A stretch of 9,915 nucleotides of DNA from Opitutales bacterium (GTDB lineage: Bacteria; Verrucomicrobiota; Verrucomicrobiia; Opitutales; Opitutaceae), in assembly GCA_021772595.1 (NCBI GenBank), contig JAJFLS010000035.1, positions 1-9,915 of the forward strand, read 5' to 3'. Shown here in pieces: positions 1-6,057 of this stretch. Positions within the stretch are counted from its first letter, which is position 1. The number at the start of each line of letters is the position of its first letter. A model generated the notes under the pieces. That model was not told where the DNA came from. It saw only the letters and a program-made list of their open reading frames with translations, and did not search any database. The translations under genes were made by a program, and so were the position numbers.

Positions 1-1
1 G

Positions 2-175
2 AGCTACAGAAAGGACCTGGAGGGCGGGAAAAGATGGAAAGTACAGCTCAATATTCGCGATGCGTTTGCTGATGACGAGTTGATTCCCATTACTACTCAG
101 CCAGATGGGATGGGTGCGGCGATGCGTATTCCCGGCAGCACTACTTGGCTGCTGACGAATACATTCGAGTTCTGA
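2..175 (+). CDS. TonB-dependent receptor, C-terminal 57 codons (5' end outside window)
   Basis: An open frame enters from the left edge and stops at TGA 173-175. Its 57 residues include WKVQLNIRDAF, a DDELIPI segment, a QPDGMGAAMRIPG stretch and the final TTWLLTNTFEF. This matches the last beta-strands of outer-membrane TonB-dependent receptors, which end in an aromatic residue (F here) recognised by the BAM insertion machinery. The alternation WKVQLN / WLLTNTFEF fits strands of the 22-stranded barrel. Such receptors take up siderophores, cobalamin or glycans through the outer membrane using TonB energy. The particular wording (IPI ... DG ... LTNTF-F) resembles receptors abundant in Opitutae, from my memory of the family. 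Substrate cannot be told because plug and loops lie outside the window. The gene is followed 31 bp later by a strong terminator, so it ends its transcription unit. Confidence 0.8.
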   Translation, partial: SYRKDLEGGKRWKVQLNIRDAFADDELIPITTQPDGMGAAMRIPGSTTWLLTNTFEF

Positions 176-206
176 TTTTCCGATTTGTTTAGATCAGCGA
201 TATGGG

Positions 207-235
207 AAGCCGCTACCTTCTGGTAGCGGCTTTTT
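207..235 (+). terminator. Rho-independent terminator of the TonB-dependent receptor gene
   Basis: A perfect 11-bp stem, AAGCCGCTACC (207-217) with GGTAGCGGCTT (222-232), encloses a TTCT tetraloop. It runs directly into a five-T tract at 231-235. It sits 31 bp after the receptor stop codon in the right orientation, a textbook intrinsic terminator. Confidence 0.9.
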
Positions 236-318
236 CGGCCTTCGGGTAAATGCCTCAAAACTCTTGACGGGGCGTAGCAATGTATCCAGCGGGCTGGTTT
301 CAGCGGAATGAAACTAAT

Positions 319-377
319 GTAGGAGCGGCTTTACGCCGCGATTATGGGAAGCGAATCGCGGGATAAATCCGCTCCTA
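319..377. repeat. REP/BIME-like inverted pair, GTAGGAGC family
   Basis: The left unit starts GTAGGAGCGGCTTTACGCC at 319 and contains the hairpin GCGGC-TTTAC-GCCGC (325-339). The right unit is its imperfect reverse complement, ending CCGCTCCTA at 377. Read on the minus strand the right unit starts TTAGGAGCGGATTTATCC. The two units point away from each other around a short spacer (about 343-353). A GTAG head followed by a palindrome is the defining layout of REP elements. The same head and arm organisation recurs at 9390-9461. Confidence 0.7.
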
Positions 378-607
378 ATTCGGGTAGCTCGATATTTCAG
401 TTCCAGAAGAGCTTTGCGAAGCCTTTTGTTGCAGACCCCGGTTTGTCGGTGGCTTTGTTGCTGGATTTGCTAGCGACCAACCCTCCCGCATGCGGGACCA
501 AACTGAACGATGTCCCGCTCAGCGGAATCAGATGCCTTGACAGTTCTGGCCGCTCGGAGATCGGCCGCTGGCTTTTGAATGCCTCGGGGCGGCTGCCCTG
601 GAGTTGT

Positions 608-973
608 TTATATCGCAAGCGCGCTGTACATCGCAAACGCAACCAATCCTGAAAGCGTTAGCGTTACCATTGCGGGAATGGCCTCTTTCCATGTGTCGAA
701 TCGAAGGTGGAAGAAGATGGCCCCAGCAGAGGTGCCGAATAACGCTAAAACACCAAGCAGACCGAGGTAGCCAGGAAACCAAATCAAAATGGCGCCAGAC
801 AACTCTACACAACCGGCGGCTCCCATGAGGGCGCGGTTAAGACCGTATTTAATAAAAAGCTCTAGCTGTGTTTCGAATATCGCTTTCTGCCAACCTAGAA
901 TTTTTATGGAGCTGGCAAAAATAAAAAATGCCGTAAGCAATCCTGTAATTATCGTTATAAAAGTATCATTCAT
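608..973 (-). CDS. DoxX-like small integral membrane protein
   Basis: A 121-residue protein with four likely membrane helices at about residues 5-22, 47-66, 70-90 and 97-116. The first helix is followed by SSIKILGWQ, then a short amphipathic segment with YGLNRALMGAAGCVELSGA, then GAIFFHLRF. That order (K-x-L-G after helix 1, a Y-G-L motif, a G-x-x-E-L-x-G motif at the start of helix 2) is what I expect of the DoxX_2 branch of the DoxX superfamily. Those proteins act in the cytoplasmic membrane, and their biochemical role is mostly undefined. The frame stays open upstream to 1063, but those 30 extra residues are polar, lack family similarity and read through repeat DNA. The ATG at 971-973, immediately before the first helix, is therefore preferred. 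No clear ribosome binding site is visible. The gene is monocistronic, convergent with the receptor and divergent from prmA. Confidence 0.7.
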   Translation of the reverse strand: MNDTFITIITGLLTAFFIFASSIKILGWQKAIFETQLELFIKYGLNRALMGAAGCVELSGAILIWFPGYLGLLGVLALFGTSAGAIFFHLRFDTWKEAIPAMVTLTLSGLVAFAMYSALAI

Positions 974-1004
974 TCTCAACACGCGTGGAGTTTGACGCAA
1001 AGCT

Positions 1005-1046
1005 GTAGCGCGGCGGCTCAGCCTAGCGTTTTGAATAGGAGCTGAG
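1005..1046 (+). repeat. Single degenerate GTAGC-family REP-like unit
   Basis: The first 20 nt from GTAGC match 16 of 20 positions of the unit beginning at 2386, and both continue through TCAGCCT into GTTTTGAAT. Here CTCAGC (1017-1022) pairs with GCTGAG (1041-1046), but the full right arm present at 2427-2451 is missing. It is probably a decayed or solo copy. Confidence 0.5.
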
Positions 1047-1106
1047 TTCCCGAGCCAAGGCAACTTTTAAAGGGGCGTATAAATAGGGGTAATAATAGGC
1101 TCGGGT

Positions 1107-1159
1107 CGGCGCCCGTTCGCTACCTGATTATCGCTCGTGAAGGTAGCTTTCGGGCGCCG
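1107..1159. repeat. Head-to-head GTAGC-type inverted repeat
   Basis: Arms CGGCGCCCG-TTC-GCTACCT (1107-1125) and AGGTAGC-TTT-CGGGCGCCG (1141-1159) pair over 9 and 7 bp, with a 3-nt mismatch between them and a 15-nt loop. Both arms read GTAGC, three bases, then CGGGCGCCG when read outward. The GTAG heads therefore face inward, opposite to the pairs at 319, 2385 and 9390. Confidence 0.6.
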
Positions 1160-1184
1160 CTCCGAATGTTCTTTGGGTTTTAAA

Positions 1185-1206
1185 ACAGGCTGGAAGCCTG
1201 TGCTAC
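1185..1206 (-). repeat. Single GTAGC-family REP-like unit
   Basis: On the minus strand this reads GTAGCACAGGCTTCCAGCCT and then GTTTT. It contains the hairpin ACAGGCT-TCC-AGCCTGT (1185-1201). It shares GTAGC, CAG, CTTC, AGCCTG and a following T-run with the units at 1005 and 2386, so I place it in the same family. Confidence 0.6.
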
Positions 1207-1231
1207 TTTCGCGAAAGAGTCAATCTGATGA

Positions 1232-1303
1232 AGTAGAGCGAAGAGAGCCGGGTCGGTCCTCGCTTCCTTCGGAAATGCCTCGCTTGCTCCGGGGCTCTTT
1301 ACT
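1232..1303. repeat. Inverted element with internal 20-nt-period direct repeat
   Basis: The ends AGTA plus AGAGAGCC (from 1232) and GGGGCTCTTTACT (ending 1303) are roughly inverse. Inside, CCTCGCTTCCTTCGG (1258-1272) is repeated with two changes as CCTCGCTTGCTCCGG (1278-1292), a period of 20. It is non-coding and lies just upstream of the presumed prmA promoter. Confidence 0.4.
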
Positions 1304-1321
1304 CGGATATTGCTAAAATGA

Positions 1322-1351
1322 TTGAAGTGCTTTGTTTCGGGATCATATTTT
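1322..1351 (+). promoter_or_regulatory. Possible sigma70-type promoter of prmA
   Basis: TTGAAG (1322-1327) and TATTTT (1346-1351) match 4 of 6 positions each of the -35 and -10 consensus with an 18-nt spacer. They lie about 50 bp upstream of the prmA start and outside the repeats. This is a consensus match only. Confidence 0.35.
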
Positions 1352-1400
1352 TTGCGTTTTGTCCTTCTTCATTCTGCGTTCTTACTTCTTAATTTAGGTA

Positions 1401-2267
1401 ATGTTCGAAGTTAAGGCGAAATTGACGCGGGAGGAATTCGAAGGGGTCGAGAATCTGATTTTCGAATCGGAGGGGATGGAGCATTGGAATTTGTATGAGA
1501 ATTTCGAAGACAGGGGGTATTTTGTCCAAGGAGTTTTCGAGAACGAAAAGGAGGCCCTAGAGGGGAAGGCGGCTTTCGAAGCGCTAGCTCAAATCGAGGG
1601 CCGCCTGGAGGTAGCCGAGCTGGAGGACAAGGATTGGAAGGAAAGCTACAAAGAGCACTTCAAGCCATGGTCCATCGGAAATCTGCATTGGGCTCCTCTG
1701 TGGCTGAAGAATGAATACGAGTTGCCGGAAGGGGACGAGGCGGTTTGGCTGGATCCGGGCATGGCGTTTGGAACGGGAAATCACGGGACGACGCGTCTGT
1801 GCGTGGAGCAGTTGATCGCGTTCAAGGAAAGCGGTCGCGACGCGAGCGCTGAGCGCTTAATTGATGCAGGTTGCGGATCGGGGATTCTGGCGATATCGGG
1901 CGCGAAGCTTGGCTACGGAAGCGTTGCCGGATTCGATGTCGATACGGACGCGGTTCGGATCGCCAAAGAAAACGCGGCGATTAACGGAGTCGATGGAATC
2001 CGGTTTTTCGAGGGCGGACTTGAAGAGGGACTGGAGCCGGAAGGTGCGGATTGTCTGATGGCGAATATTTTGGCGAATGTGCTGGTTGCGAATTCCCGGT
2101 TGCTGGTCGACTCGGTCGCTCCCGGGGGCTGGCTGATCCTTAGTGGAATTCTGGGAGTGGAGGCTGCCGACGTGGCGGCTCACTTTCGCAAGGAAGGATG
2201 CTGGGCGAATCTCTCCGTAGATTTGCTGGACGAGTGGGCGAGCGTGACTTTGGTGAAGGATGGTTAG
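1401..2267 (+). CDS. prmA: Ribosomal protein L11 methyltransferase
   Basis: PrmA transfers methyl groups from S-adenosylmethionine to lysines and the N-terminal amine of ribosomal protein L11 in the cytoplasm. The 288-residue product is close to the usual length (about 290). The N-terminal substrate-recognition domain runs to about residue 95 and carries the family signature DWKESYKEHFKP (78-89). The Rossmann methyltransferase domain follows: LDPGMAFGTGNHGTTRLC (117-134), the SAM-binding motif I DAGCGSGILAI (155-165), the acidic ribose-binding segment GFDVDTDA (177-184), and ANILANVL (221-228), which corresponds to the N-P-P-like motif IV region with the family's typical N-I-L-A. The ATG at 1401 starts the conserved N-terminal strand. 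No proper Shine-Dalgarno sequence is seen, only AGG two bases upstream. The gene stands alone, divergent from the doxX-like gene and convergent with the reverse-strand membrane protein gene downstream. Nothing essential is missing. Confidence 0.96.
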   Translation: MFEVKAKLTREEFEGVENLIFESEGMEHWNLYENFEDRGYFVQGVFENEKEALEGKAAFEALAQIEGRLEVAELEDKDWKESYKEHFKPWSIGNLHWAPLWLKNEYELPEGDEAVWLDPGMAFGTGNHGTTRLCVEQLIAFKESGRDASAERLIDAGCGSGILAISGAKLGYGSVAGFDVDTDAVRIAKENAAINGVDGIRFFEGGLEEGLEPEGADCLMANILANVLVANSRLLVDSVAPGGWLILSGILGVEAADVAAHFRKEGCWANLSVDLLDEWASVTLVKDG

Positions 2268-2384
2268 CGAAAGGATGGGGGGTTGGTCGTCGCGATGAAT
2301 GCGCAGCGTCGGCATTGCTGGTCGGCCTTTATGCGAAGGAGGTGTTGCGGGAGCGGAGCAACGAATTGGTGTTCGAGCAAACAC

Positions 2385-2450
2385 AGTAGCTCAGCGCTTC
2401 AGCCTGAGTTTTGAATCTGGTTGCGGCTCAGGCTAAAGCACTGAGCTACT
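2385..2450. repeat. GTAGC-family REP/BIME-like inverted pair
   Basis: The left unit (from AGTAGCTCAG at 2385) and the right unit (ending CTGAGCTACT at 2450) are reverse complements over about 25 nt with two C-A mismatches, counting the flanking C2384 and G2451. They are separated by 18 nt containing TTTTGAAT. It sits between the convergent prmA and membrane-protein genes, where a stable hairpin could protect or terminate both transcripts. The left unit is the best-preserved member of the family at 1005 and 1185. Confidence 0.7.
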
Positions 2451-2465
2451 GGTAAGCGGCTTTTC

Positions 2466-2491
2466 AAGACCCTCGTTTCGGAGAGGTTCTT
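2466..2491. terminator. Possible stem-loop at the end of the GT-C-like gene
   Basis: AAGACC and CTC (2466-2474) can pair, with single-base bulges, with GAG, GGT and CTT (2481-2491). The stem touches the stop codon of the reverse-strand gene. Only a short T run follows on the + strand and none on the minus strand, so termination is uncertain. Confidence 0.25.
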
Positions 2492-3708
2492 TACTCCATT
2501 TGATAGGCGATTGCAGTTTCGCTTTGTGATGTCTCAATCGAGCTGACTTTTTGAGGGATCTCTGATTGGAGTCGCATGGTTCTTGGGAAGTTGATGGCGG
2601 CGAGATTTGCTACTAATAGTATTGCGAGCCAGACTTTCTTTCGCGGGACGAGCATGTTGAAGGCGAGGTGTATGCAGAGCAATACGCGGCAGGTCGCTCC
2701 GGGATAAGTTTCCCAAACCGCGGGTCCGAGAAAAACTCCCAGGATGGCGAATCCGATTCCGATTCGCCACCAGGGATCTTTGGGCTGCGGCTTGAACAAC
2801 AGAAAGAGGATGTATAGGCTCATCGCGATATGGGCGGAGACTGCGATTGCGGCGGTCTTCCAGCTTTTCCCGTTTTGCGCGTAGTCGATTATTTCGACCC
2901 ATTTCGCGAAGTATCCTTGAAATGGATATGCGAAGTTTCGACTGCCGGAGAGGTTTCCGTTTTCGGCCGATAGCGTAAAGTGTATATAGAGGACCCAGAG
3001 AGCGATCGGGACGACGATGATCGCGCACTGGAGGGCGATGCGCTTCCATTTGGCCGCGAGTTCGTCTTTTGAAGGGGCGAAGAGGGCACTGGCGAGGAGA
3101 CTGGTTTCTTTGGTGAGACAGGCGAGAGAGACGGCAAGAGCACTGGCGAGCGGCTTTTCTCGTTGATGCAGATAGACTGCGAGAATGATGAGAAAGGCGA
3201 CTGGACCGTCGGGGAGCGCGTAGCGAGTGCTGACGACCATTCCGAGGCCGAGGAGGAATCCGGCCCAGCGGACGAAATTCTGGAAATTCGCGGGCGGGAG
3301 CCATTTGAGAAGAAGGAGAGCGGATCCAATCCAGGCGAGGGGATTTATCAGGGCGAGAATCGTCAGGGCGCGCCCGGGATCGCCGAATCCGAAGATCCAG
3401 GAGACAAGCGGCATCCCGATGCGGCGAGCACGATAGGGGAGGTTATCGACGGCCTGAGGAAGCTCGGGGTTTCGCAGCGTGGGGTCGACGGCGATTTGGG
3501 CGTAGAACTGGGCGTCGTAGCCGGTCGAATCCGGATAGAGGTCGCGAGGCGTTTCCTTGATTTCCGAGAGGGATCTCTGCTCGTGAACCTCGCCGAACAT
3601 GATGAGTTCGGTGAATCTGGTTTCGCCATCCCAAAACCGGGCGACGCTAAACAGGTAGCTGACGACGACGAGGGCGTAGAGCGTTATCCAGAGCGGCTTC
3701 GGTTTCAC
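2491..3708 (-). CDS. Polytopic membrane protein, GT-C glycosyltransferase-like
   Basis: A 405-residue protein with roughly nine to eleven hydrophobic segments (for example residues 7-22, 115-136, 150-180, 187-207, 226-247, 285-306, 314-332, 340-355 and 358-375). After the first helix comes a long extracytoplasmic loop with GYDAQFYAQIAVDP (63-76) and then PYRARRIGMPLVSW (91-104). Further on are LPDGP (165-169) and TKETS (199-203). This plan (one helix, a loop with acidic and aromatic residues, then many helices) is that of GT-C glycosyltransferase-like proteins using polyprenyl-phosphate sugars. The YD-x-QFY ... YR-x-x-R-I-x-x-P-L pattern recalls an uncharacterised bacterial family linked to cell-surface glycopolymers, from memory. 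The start is GTG at 3708, sharing 4 nt (GTGA) with the thiE stop, which points to translational coupling. No biochemical function can be assigned. It could instead be a non-catalytic transporter-like membrane protein. Confidence 0.65.
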   Translation of the reverse strand: MKPKPLWITLYALVVVSYLFSVARFWDGETRFTELIMFGEVHEQRSLSEIKETPRDLYPDSTGYDAQFYAQIAVDPTLRNPELPQAVDNLPYRARRIGMPLVSWIFGFGDPGRALTILALINPLAWIGSALLLLKWLPPANFQNFVRWAGFLLGLGMVVSTRYALPDGPVAFLIILAVYLHQREKPLASALAVSLACLTKETSLLASALFAPSKDELAAKWKRIALQCAIIVVPIALWVLYIHFTLSAENGNLSGSRNFAYPFQGYFAKWVEIIDYAQNGKSWKTAAIAVSAHIAMSLYILFLLFKPQPKDPWWRIGIGFAILGVFLGPAVWETYPGATCRVLLCIHLAFNMLVPRKKVWLAILLVANLAAINFPRTMRLQSEIPQKVSSIETSQSETAIAYQME

Positions 3709-4385
3709 TTTGGTAGAAGAGCGATCGTTTCGCGGACCGCCTGGGCGGTGTCATTGTCGAGAAGCGCGTCGGAAACGGTTACGACGCGGCGGGCTCCGAC
3801 GGCGGCGACTTGATGGGCGTTGGAGCGATTGATTCCGCCGATGCAGAAGAATGGGAGCGACGGCTTCTGCGACGCGACCCAACTGACGAGTTCGAGCCCG
3901 ACAGGCTCGTAGTCGGGTTTGGTTTGGGTCGCGAAAACCGGGCCGACGGCGAAGTAGTCCAGCACGCCAGCGGGGAGATCCATGGCGGCCTTCGCTTGGG
4001 CGACGGAATGAGTCGAAAGTCCTAGGATGCGGCCCGGGCCGAGTCGATCGCGCGCTTCTTGCGGAGGGGTGTCGTCTTGGCCGATGTGGAGGCCGACGTC
4101 AGGAAATTCGGTGGCGAGCGAAAGGTCGTCGTTGACGATGATGGCGGGTTGCTCGGCGTTCTCAAGCGATGCGGCTAGGCGGACGACTTGAGCTAGCAGT
4201 TCGCGTCGCTGGTCTTGAGTTTCTTTCTTGGCCCGGACCTGAACGGTTTTCGCGCCGCCTCGAATGAGAGCGTGGAACTTGTCGATCCAGTCGCCGGGAG
4301 CGACGTAGCCTGTGTCCAGAATTCCGTAGTAGCGCGTTTCGCTGAGAGAGCGCTGGGTTGCGGGTTGATTAATCGGGTTCACCAT
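3705..4385 (-). CDS. thiE: Thiamine phosphate synthase
   Basis: ThiE joins hydroxymethylpyrimidine pyrophosphate and thiazole phosphate to thiamine phosphate in the cytoplasm. From the ATG at 4383-4385 the protein has 226 residues, near the family norm (about 210-220). TIM-barrel motifs occur in order: TVQVRAK (47-53, pyrophosphate contacts R51 and K53), IIVNDD (82-87), GLHIGQDD (98-105, metal-binding Asp region), GLSTHS (122-127), YFAVGPVFATQTK (144-156, the T-x-T-K thiazole-phosphate loop) and CIGGI (181-185). The frame is open to a GTG at 4472, but the added 29 residues have no family counterpart, so the internal ATG is preferred; there is no good ribosome binding site at either. Its stop overlaps the next gene by 4 nt. 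No TPP riboswitch is evident in the short upstream region shared with the divergent gene, and no other thiamine genes are nearby, so it may make thiamine phosphate from salvaged or remotely encoded precursors. Confidence 0.92.
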   Translation of the reverse strand: MVNPINQPATQRSLSETRYYGILDTGYVAPGDWIDKFHALIRGGAKTVQVRAKKETQDQRRELLAQVVRLAASLENAEQPAIIVNDDLSLATEFPDVGLHIGQDDTPPQEARDRLGPGRILGLSTHSVAQAKAAMDLPAGVLDYFAVGPVFATQTKPDYEPVGLELVSWVASQKPSLPFFCIGGINRSNAHQVAAVGARRVVTVSDALLDNDTAQAVRETIALLPK

Positions 4386-4505
4386 AAGGAGTGTCGTTTG
4401 CGTGGCTCGGAATATTGAGGATTCGCGCTTTTTCGACGAGCAGAATTTGTTGAACGATGTTGCGTTCGCCACTACGAGGCAATCTAGTCTGGAGATCTGA
4501 CTTTC

Positions 4506-6056
4506 ATGGAATTGCCGCGATTGTATAGTAACGCTGAATTTTGGGAGAAGGCAATCGCCCGGATATTGCTTCTCGGTTTTTTGCTATTCAGCGCGTTGAA
4601 GATCGAGCGCGCCTCGATGCCTTTTGCGGGCGACTCGGATTCGAGCGGCTACTTGCACAATGCTCGGCTGCTGCTTGAAGGGGATTTGTCCGGAGAGGTC
4701 AGGCCGATTGGAGATCTGCCTTTGGAGAGCATTCCTCGACATTGCTACCAGCCGCTGGGCTTTCTTGTTCAGCCGGATCTCGAGCGTCAGTATCCCACCT
4801 ACCCGTTCGGGCTTCCGCTGACGATTGCGTTTTTCGATGTCTTTCTCGGGTCTGAAGCGTCTGTCTTGGTGGTGATTGTCTTGATTGCGATCGCGACTCC
4901 GCTAGGCGTTTTTCTGCTTGGCCGGGAATTGGGTTTGACGGAGTGGTGGGCGCTTGTGGCGGCGGTCGGAGTCGGTCTTGGTCCGGTTTACGTGTTCATG
5001 GCCCTTAAGCCTCTGACGGATGTTATGTCTGCGTGTTTGGCGGTATATTGTCTCTTGCTTTCCTTGAAGGCGGGTCGCGGGCTTGGATACGCGATTCTAC
5101 TCGGCTTGGTCTTCTCGCTTCTCGTGATCACTCGGCTTCCGAACTTTCTGATCGCTTTGCCCGTGCTCGCGACGCTGTTGTGGAAATCAACACCGATCAA
5201 TCGATATATCTTTATAGCTTTGTCGGGCTTGCCAGGAGCTGCGTTCCTTTTCTACGTAAACACGACGCTTTATGGTGGGCCGTTGGAAACTGGATACGTG
5301 GGACACTGGGGACTTTTCAAGCAGGAGTATTTTGCGGGGACAATGAAGCACTTCGGCTATTGGCTTGGCGTTAATCTCACTCCGCTCGTCGTTCTCGCAG
5401 CGGTCGGATCGGTTTTCTGGATACGGAAAAAGGCAGCGATGCTGACTATGCTATGGCTCTGGATGGCGCCGCCAGTCCTTTTCTACGCGTTTTACTATCA
5501 TTCAGGAGAGACCTGGTGGAGCATTCGATTTATCATTCTCGTGTTTCCGGCGGTCGCGATAACTGGGTATTCGGTATTACAATACTTGAGCGAAAACGTG
5601 GCTAATCGATTCGGGAGACCGTGGTTAGGGTTGGTCTTCGCTGCGCTTGTGCTTGTCGGCGTTGTGAAATGGGAGGGGGATTGGAATCAGCGATTAGTGT
5701 ACCTGCAGCACCGGAACGATGACATTTACATGAAGTTCAGGAACTGGGCCGAAGAAAATGCGGAGCGGGAGGCGATAATGGTGACGATGCAGCTAAGCGG
5801 AAACGTCTACTACTACCTGTCGAATCCGTTGATCCGCTACGACGCCCTGACTCCCGATGCTTGGGAGCTCGTCGTGAGGGAGGCGGACCGGAAGGGCATT
5901 CCCGTTTACGCTCCTTTGTTCATGTTCGAGTGGAAAGAGCAGAAGGTCCTCGAGAAGGACGTGCCTGGAGCGTGGAACCTCGAACAAAAATTCGCGGACT
6001 GCCATCTCTATCGCCTGGATACGGCAACGACGCTGGAGATCCTTGAAGGGAGCTGA
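4506..6056 (+). CDS. Polytopic glycosyltransferase, GT-C / ArnT-PMT-like (GT39-related)
   Basis: A 516-residue membrane protein. Helix 1 is at about 17-32, and a loop with GDSDSSGYL (42-50) carries the acidic D-x-D pair expected of the GT-C catalytic site. QYPTYPFGLPL (95-105) resembles the Y-P-P-L segment of the PMT/ArnT group. A run of helices extends from about 108 to 388, including KPLTDVMSACLAVY (168-181, the usual T/S-D helix start), RLPN (210-213) and RFIILVFPAVAITGY (341-355). Residues 390-516 form a soluble C-terminal domain. Such enzymes transfer sugars from polyprenyl phosphate donors to lipids, glycans or proteins on the outer face of the cytoplasmic membrane. Acceptor and sugar are unknown. 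The ATG at 4506 has GGAG at 4491-4494, an 11-nt spacing, one of the few Shine-Dalgarno-like sequences here. The gene is divergent from thiE. It converges with the AmaP-like gene, with one base between the two stop codons. Confidence 0.75.
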   Translation: MELPRLYSNAEFWEKAIARILLLGFLLFSALKIERASMPFAGDSDSSGYLHNARLLLEGDLSGEVRPIGDLPLESIPRHCYQPLGFLVQPDLERQYPTYPFGLPLTIAFFDVFLGSEASVLVVIVLIAIATPLGVFLLGRELGLTEWWALVAAVGVGLGPVYVFMALKPLTDVMSACLAVYCLLLSLKAGRGLGYAILLGLVFSLLVITRLPNFLIALPVLATLLWKSTPINRYIFIALSGLPGAAFLFYVNTTLYGGPLETGYVGHWGLFKQEYFAGTMKHFGYWLGVNLTPLVVLAAVGSVFWIRKKAAMLTMLWLWMAPPVLFYAFYYHSGETWWSIRFIILVFPAVAITGYSVLQYLSENVANRFGRPWLGLVFAALVLVGVVKWEGDWNQRLVYLQHRNDDIYMKFRNWAEENAEREAIMVTMQLSGNVYYYLSNPLIRYDALTPDAWELVVREADRKGIPVYAPLFMFEWKEQKVLEKDVPGAWNLEQKFADCHLYRLDTATTLEILEGS

Positions 6057-6057
6057 G

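Larger units (their letters stand above)
176..607. other. Intergenic region between receptor and doxX-like gene
   Basis: This 432-bp stretch lies between two convergent genes. It holds the receptor terminator, a REP-type inverted pair (319-377) and several small palindromes: CCAGCGGGCTGG at 286-297, GTTTCA/TGAAAC at 297-314, and the perfect 14-nt palindrome TCCCGCATGCGGGA at 484-497, which competes with GCGGGAC (492-498)/GTCCCGC (512-518). Reading frames here have no recognisable protein character. Confidence 0.7.
974..1400. other. Repeat-rich intergenic region between divergent doxX-like gene and prmA
   Basis: The 427-bp gap carries no convincing gene. It holds three GTAGC-headed palindromic elements (about 1005-1046, 1107-1159 and 1185-1206). 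There is also an 8-bp inverted repeat CCCGAGCC (1049-1056)/GGCTCGGG (1098-1105) around an AT-rich 41-nt stretch, the palindrome CTTTCGCGAAAG at 1206-1217, and an inverted/tandem element at 1232-1303. A possible prmA promoter lies at 1322-1351, followed by a pyrimidine-rich leader. Confidence 0.7.

Noticed and set aside
319..377. CRISPR array made of the palindromic repeats
   Set aside because: The repeats are isolated inverted pairs with dissimilar spacing, not regularly spaced direct repeats, and no cas gene is nearby.
974..1063. N-terminal extension of the DoxX-like protein by 30 residues
   Set aside because: The extension is translated repeat DNA with no family similarity. The ATG at 973 sits just before the first helix as expected.
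2198..2389. 63-codon + strand frame crossing the end of prmA
   Set aside because: It overlaps prmA out of frame and ends in the REP element. No recognisable protein character and no ribosome binding site.
3163..3813. 216-codon + strand frame opposite the GT-C-like gene and the thiE end
   Set aside because: It is highly charged, without motifs, spans two reverse-strand genes, and results from the GC-rich antisense frame.
4386..4472. 29-residue N-terminal extension of ThiE starting at GTG
   Set aside because: No family counterpart and polar random-like composition. The ATG at 4385 gives a length close to the family norm.
4386..4505. TPP riboswitch in front of thiE
   Set aside because: The divergent region is only about 120 bp and I could not find the conserved CTGAGA and related core segments in the right order on the minus strand.
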